Part shown: positions 60,701 to 64,000 of the stretch, piece by piece
Numbering within the stretch: the first letter of the stretch is position 1
Layout: every line of letters starts with the position of its first letter
Assembly: GCF_021155765.1 (NCBI RefSeq)
Contig: NC_060108.1
Span: 21,787,025 to 21,851,024, forward strand
DNA from: Diprion similis
Lineage: Eukaryota; Arthropoda; Insecta; Hymenoptera; Diprionidae
Reading direction: 5' to 3'
Length of the DNA stretch: 64,000 nucleotides
Notes under the pieces: generated by a model
Told to the model about the DNA's origin: nothing
Seen by the model: only the letters and a program-made list of their open reading frames with translations
Database searches by the model: none
Translations under genes and position numbers: made by a program

Positions 60701-63700
60701 CCGATATGAAACAAATCGAATTATTGATGCGACAGAGAATAAGACAATTAGAGCCAGGTAAACGTAACATCGAACAGTTATAGAAATGTAAGTATTGAGA
60801 TTTGCAAACGAAAACAAAACGATATATATAAATATATATATGCAAATAGTGTGATTCCTGGGCAGTATATACCTACATTATGAGAAATCCAACGTGCAAG
60901 TAAATTTTACTTGAATTTATATTCAAAGTATAATTGCAATGGTAGACAGCAAGCTTCTAATCGTGAAACGTTTTTTTTTTTTTTTTTTTTGTTTTTTTCC
61001 CCGCGGATACGAAAACAAATAAATGGCATGAAAATCCACATTTATACAACACGGCCGGGATTTACAAAGAGCCAAAATTTCCATATCGAGATCAAAGATC
61101 CAGCTGTTACCACAACGTTCTTTTGACAACCTCGAGTCTCAGTTCGATTATGTTTTTCTGCGAATTTTAGGAAGTCTTTGGGTGTATCTAGTCGTATTAC
61201 AGGATGAATTGAGTTATCGGACCGATAGCAGGAAACAGGATTACCTGATATCATAAATACTGCCTAAAATCTTTCAAACAATTGACGCAGAAGTTTCACC
61301 TGACCAGGAATCACACCGTGATCACTAATAACAATGTGTGTGCTATACATAGCGCGAAGTGCATTGCAAGCAGCAACTGTGGGCTACGGCACGGCTATAC
61401 TTGACATTCATATAATTTTTCTTCATCTTTTTTTTTTTTTTTTTTTTCATTTGCGCTTGTTAAAATCCGCACGACCGATTAACGGATCAGTCGAAGGATC
61501 GTATATAGGTGAACGAATGTACCTATTCGGAGCCAGAAAGAATTTTACAGTAACGAAACTCCATTCGTCATCACACATCGATAGGAAGTAAAAACGATAT
61601 ATATCTATATAATATATATGTTCACTCTAAATTGGTAGAAATGAATGTTTGTATATGTACATTAATGTTGATTGTATATTTTGTATCGTATGATCTACGT
61701 GTGTGTATATATTCCTGGGAAGTCAGGTATATCGTGTGTATGCGGTCGTAATTAAGGGTACAACATTGCCGATCTTCAATTTATCGGATATCCGCCTTTG
61801 CTCACTCCAATACAGGCTGATCACGTGATTTAGCACGGATGAAATGGACAATGCCTAGAGAGTTGCAGATAAACATCAGGAAATATGTTTTGTACTGAAA
61901 ATTGCAGTATCTTACGCACGTGTCGTATTGTAAACGCGTACGTGAATTTCCAACGGTATGCATGGATTCGTATCACATAACGCGTAAATGAAATGTAAAT
62001 CTAGTAACCATGATCAACTTCGTAATCTAGTTATTGAAATTTCAAGATTTCATTTCATTCACGCACCGCAATTGATCAGTAAGTAAACCCTATAGGTAAC
62101 GGAAAATGCGTAGTTTTGTATAAAATTTACTGTTTCTGAAAGTTTATACCGAGCTTTATAAAAAAAAAAAAACGAGAAAACTTTGGCCACGTTGACGTAC
62201 ACGAGAAACTGTCAAATTACGCGACGGTGATAATTAGATAGAGATTATTACATTGATTTTCAACGATTTTGATTTTGAACGGTTTGATTCAGGTTTGGTA
62301 TTGACAATTCTTACGAGGTTTTATATATCATGTACTAACGAGTTGACGATTAATACCTTATAAGCTCTATACGATACGATACACACATAGTTAATATAAA
62401 TAGGAGACGATCCGTGCAACATTTATAAGGATTACTATTATTGTTTATGGAAAATTTTACAATTATATTTATATTTATATGTATGTATACGAGTATGAAA
62501 ATAGGAAATCGCGACGATTGCGTTCATTTAATACGACGCATTTATACCGAAACTAATGATTTAATTCAGCGATTTTTGGGTTACCGCTTGTTTAAATCGA
62601 TTTAAAAGAAGAAATCGTAAGGACTTTGAAAATGAATTCGTTGCATGACCCGCATCCGAAATACAAACGTAGACGAAGTGGTTGGTAGGTCGTTGGAATC
62701 GAAATCTAATTTACGGATTTTTTTTTGCGCTAGTTGAATTTCGGTACATCATTCGACATCATTATATTTTATTTACGTATATATAACGAATGTCTATGCC
62801 TAATTTTCGTATGCCGAAACAAATATTTATTATCATTTGATTATTTATAAAGGTATTTTAGTTCTTTACTTTCTTCTTCAATTCCACCATTTTTTTCCTC
62901 CTTATAATACGTTTTTTCGTTTTAATTTTTAAACAAGTTCAGCTCGTTTCATTTCACGAAAATAGCCGCGTCATGAACAAAGTTACCACATCTTGCCTAG
63001 TCCAAGGGATTAAGTAATTATTCCGATTTACGTACGTATCTCGCGAGATAATATAATCAGAGAGTCGTTTGTCTTCCTAAGTATCGTTGTCGATTTTCTA
63101 ATCAACGCAAGTGCTTTGTCTTAGAAACGAATCTCCGATATCTCGCTTCGTAGTCTCCACACAGTTCGACGTCATCAATGCGCAGATACTTTGAACAAAG
63201 CTTACGCTTAATCCACTGACCAAATACGTTGTAAATAAATTTTCTAACAACTTTGGCTATCCCAAGTGGATCTAATAAGCAGGCCATCAACGCGTGACAA
63301 TTCGAGAAGAAACATGTGATGGATTGTCCCAAGTTCAAAAAAGTCACGACCAATCAATCGAATTCGGCGATTGTAACTGCTGTCTTTCAAAACAGAGATG
63401 ATATCGGGACAATATACTCCGAAAAATACAACACTCGAATGTCATCGTGTAATTGTCTCGCCAGTCACAGACGATGAAACGGAGTGACGGTCAGCTTTAC
63501 GAATGATCCAGCATCAGCTTGTAGCGATCGAGACGAAAGTATTTCGTTAAATTTAGGCAGAAATCCCGTTCTAACCGATGACGATAAATGCAACTGTGAA
63601 CTGTATGTTATTGGAGCGAGAAGACGTTTCATTTCCGTGTATTAAAAAATTGAATAAGCTAATGAATGATGTCTTGCGCTGCTTCCGGATGACAGTAGAC

Positions 63701-64000
63701 AGAGTACCTGGCGGGGAGTACCAAAGCTTCAAGTTCGGCTGTCAGATGCCGTCGGATCATGTGTTTTGCCGGTGGAATTCCTAGAGCAGTGGCCATCATC
63801 TCGCCTGTGAATGACGGCTCCAGAACAACGAGAGCACCGTGAACACCCGAGTCTGTCACAGACGGAGAATTAATGAATGACACGATTAACGATGAGCTAC
63901 GAAAGCCCGGAGGTGCATCAGCGAATCGCAACTGCCGTTTATGCGATCACTTAAGAAACCTCACCTTTCAAGTTCTCGGCGTATTCGGTCAAATCGATAT
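56391..64000 (-). CDS. Liprin-beta-like protein, 3' exons (third SAM domain and tail; partial)
   Basis: Four minus-strand exons join in frame: 63965-64000 (runs off the window; donor GTGAGG), 63708-63852, 59771-59960 and 56391-56639 (stop UGA). Phases agree at all three junctions (1/2, 2/1, 0/0). The first two exons encode a SAM domain with LTEYAENLKDSGVHGALVVL, IPPAKHMIRRHLTAELEAL; as I recall the family, this pattern of SGVHG, VLEP, IPP and RRHL fits the third SAM domain of liprin-beta. Liprins are cytoplasmic scaffolds at cell-matrix contacts and synapses. The tail of about 145 residues is Ser/Arg/Pro-rich and likely disordered, ending VKSISDIEYISSVAVSTPV. Kazrin or another liprin cannot be excluded. 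Introns of 3.7 and 3.1 kb hold no recognised gene. Confidence 0.7.
56640..59770 (-). other. Intron of the liprin-like gene
   Basis: Bounded by donor GTAACG (59765-59770) and acceptor TTTTCTAG (ending at 56640). It contains the TAA-type microsatellite at 57650-57722 and AT-rich sequence. If the donor is not used, the frame runs on for 17 codons to a TGA at 59720-59722, giving another C-terminus. Confidence 0.6.
57650..57722. repeat. (TAA)n microsatellite
   Basis: About 24 imperfect TAA/ATA trinucleotides, interrupted twice by ACCATA. The minus-strand frame across it (a run of isoleucines) is a by-product. Confidence 0.93.
59961..63707 (-). other. Intron of the liprin-like gene
   Basis: Bounded by donor GTACTC (63702-63707) and acceptor CTTAG (ending at 59961). 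It holds T-runs near 60970 and 61430 and AT-rich patches. No exon was recognised. The 83-codon minus-strand frame at 63102-63353 has no motif and no matching splice phase that I could support. Confidence 0.55.

Noticed and set aside
63102..63353. 83-codon minus-strand frame in the liprin-like gene's intron
   Set aside because: No recognised domain, no supported splice borders, and flanking exon phases already join without it.

Overview
The window is eukaryotic and most likely from an insect. Genes are split by short introns with GT/AG borders. They include a 4-coumarate-CoA-ligase/luciferase-like acyl-CoA synthetase and the 3' end of a gene resembling liprin-beta. The mobile elements are APE-type LINEs with PHD-finger ORF1 proteins, common in insects. 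The sequence alone does not fix the order or species.

Layout. 1-223: an open frame running in from the left, perhaps the last exon of an unknown plus-strand gene. 667-1169 (minus): two intact exons of an acyl-CoA synthetase paralogue with no visible continuation. 1170-4089: no recognised gene, with a (TA)n tract. About 4090-48830: a satellite array. Its edges (4090-5243 and 47221-48830) are degenerate and its core is homogeneous, with a 312-bp unit repeated about 117 times. Two 5'-truncated LINEs of different families interrupt the core, at 10318-14820 (4.5 kb, ORF1 and ORF2 open) and 30740-31556 (only the end of ORF2). Both sit at the same nucleotide of the unit, in the same orientation. 49059-51798 (minus): a nearly complete six-exon acyl-CoA synthetase gene. 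51799-56099: no recognised gene, with an 87-bp minisatellite. 56100-64000 (minus): the last four exons of the liprin-beta-like gene, whose final exon has a UGA stop followed by 96 further open codons.

How the parts relate. The two synthetase copies share orientation, intron phases and exon lengths, so they are tandem paralogues and the satellite fills the spacer between them. The array carries signs of repeated unequal exchange: a 15-unit (4,680-bp) block is tandemly duplicated with one difference found in 5 kb, 6-unit blocks repeat within it, and variant segments recur 16, 18, 40 and 61 units apart. A LINE-free copy of the second insertion site lies 40 units away and fixes that insertion's ends.

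The strongest candidate for something undescribed is the LINE/satellite pairing. Two related LINE families have 3' tails of CTAAA-type repeats and are inserted at the CTAACC sequence of the unit, which itself resembles the insect telomeric CCTAA motif. The second notable signal is the possible stop-codon readthrough in the liprin-like gene. The very long reading frame through the satellite is probably incidental, because the variants between units are mostly amino-acid-changing.
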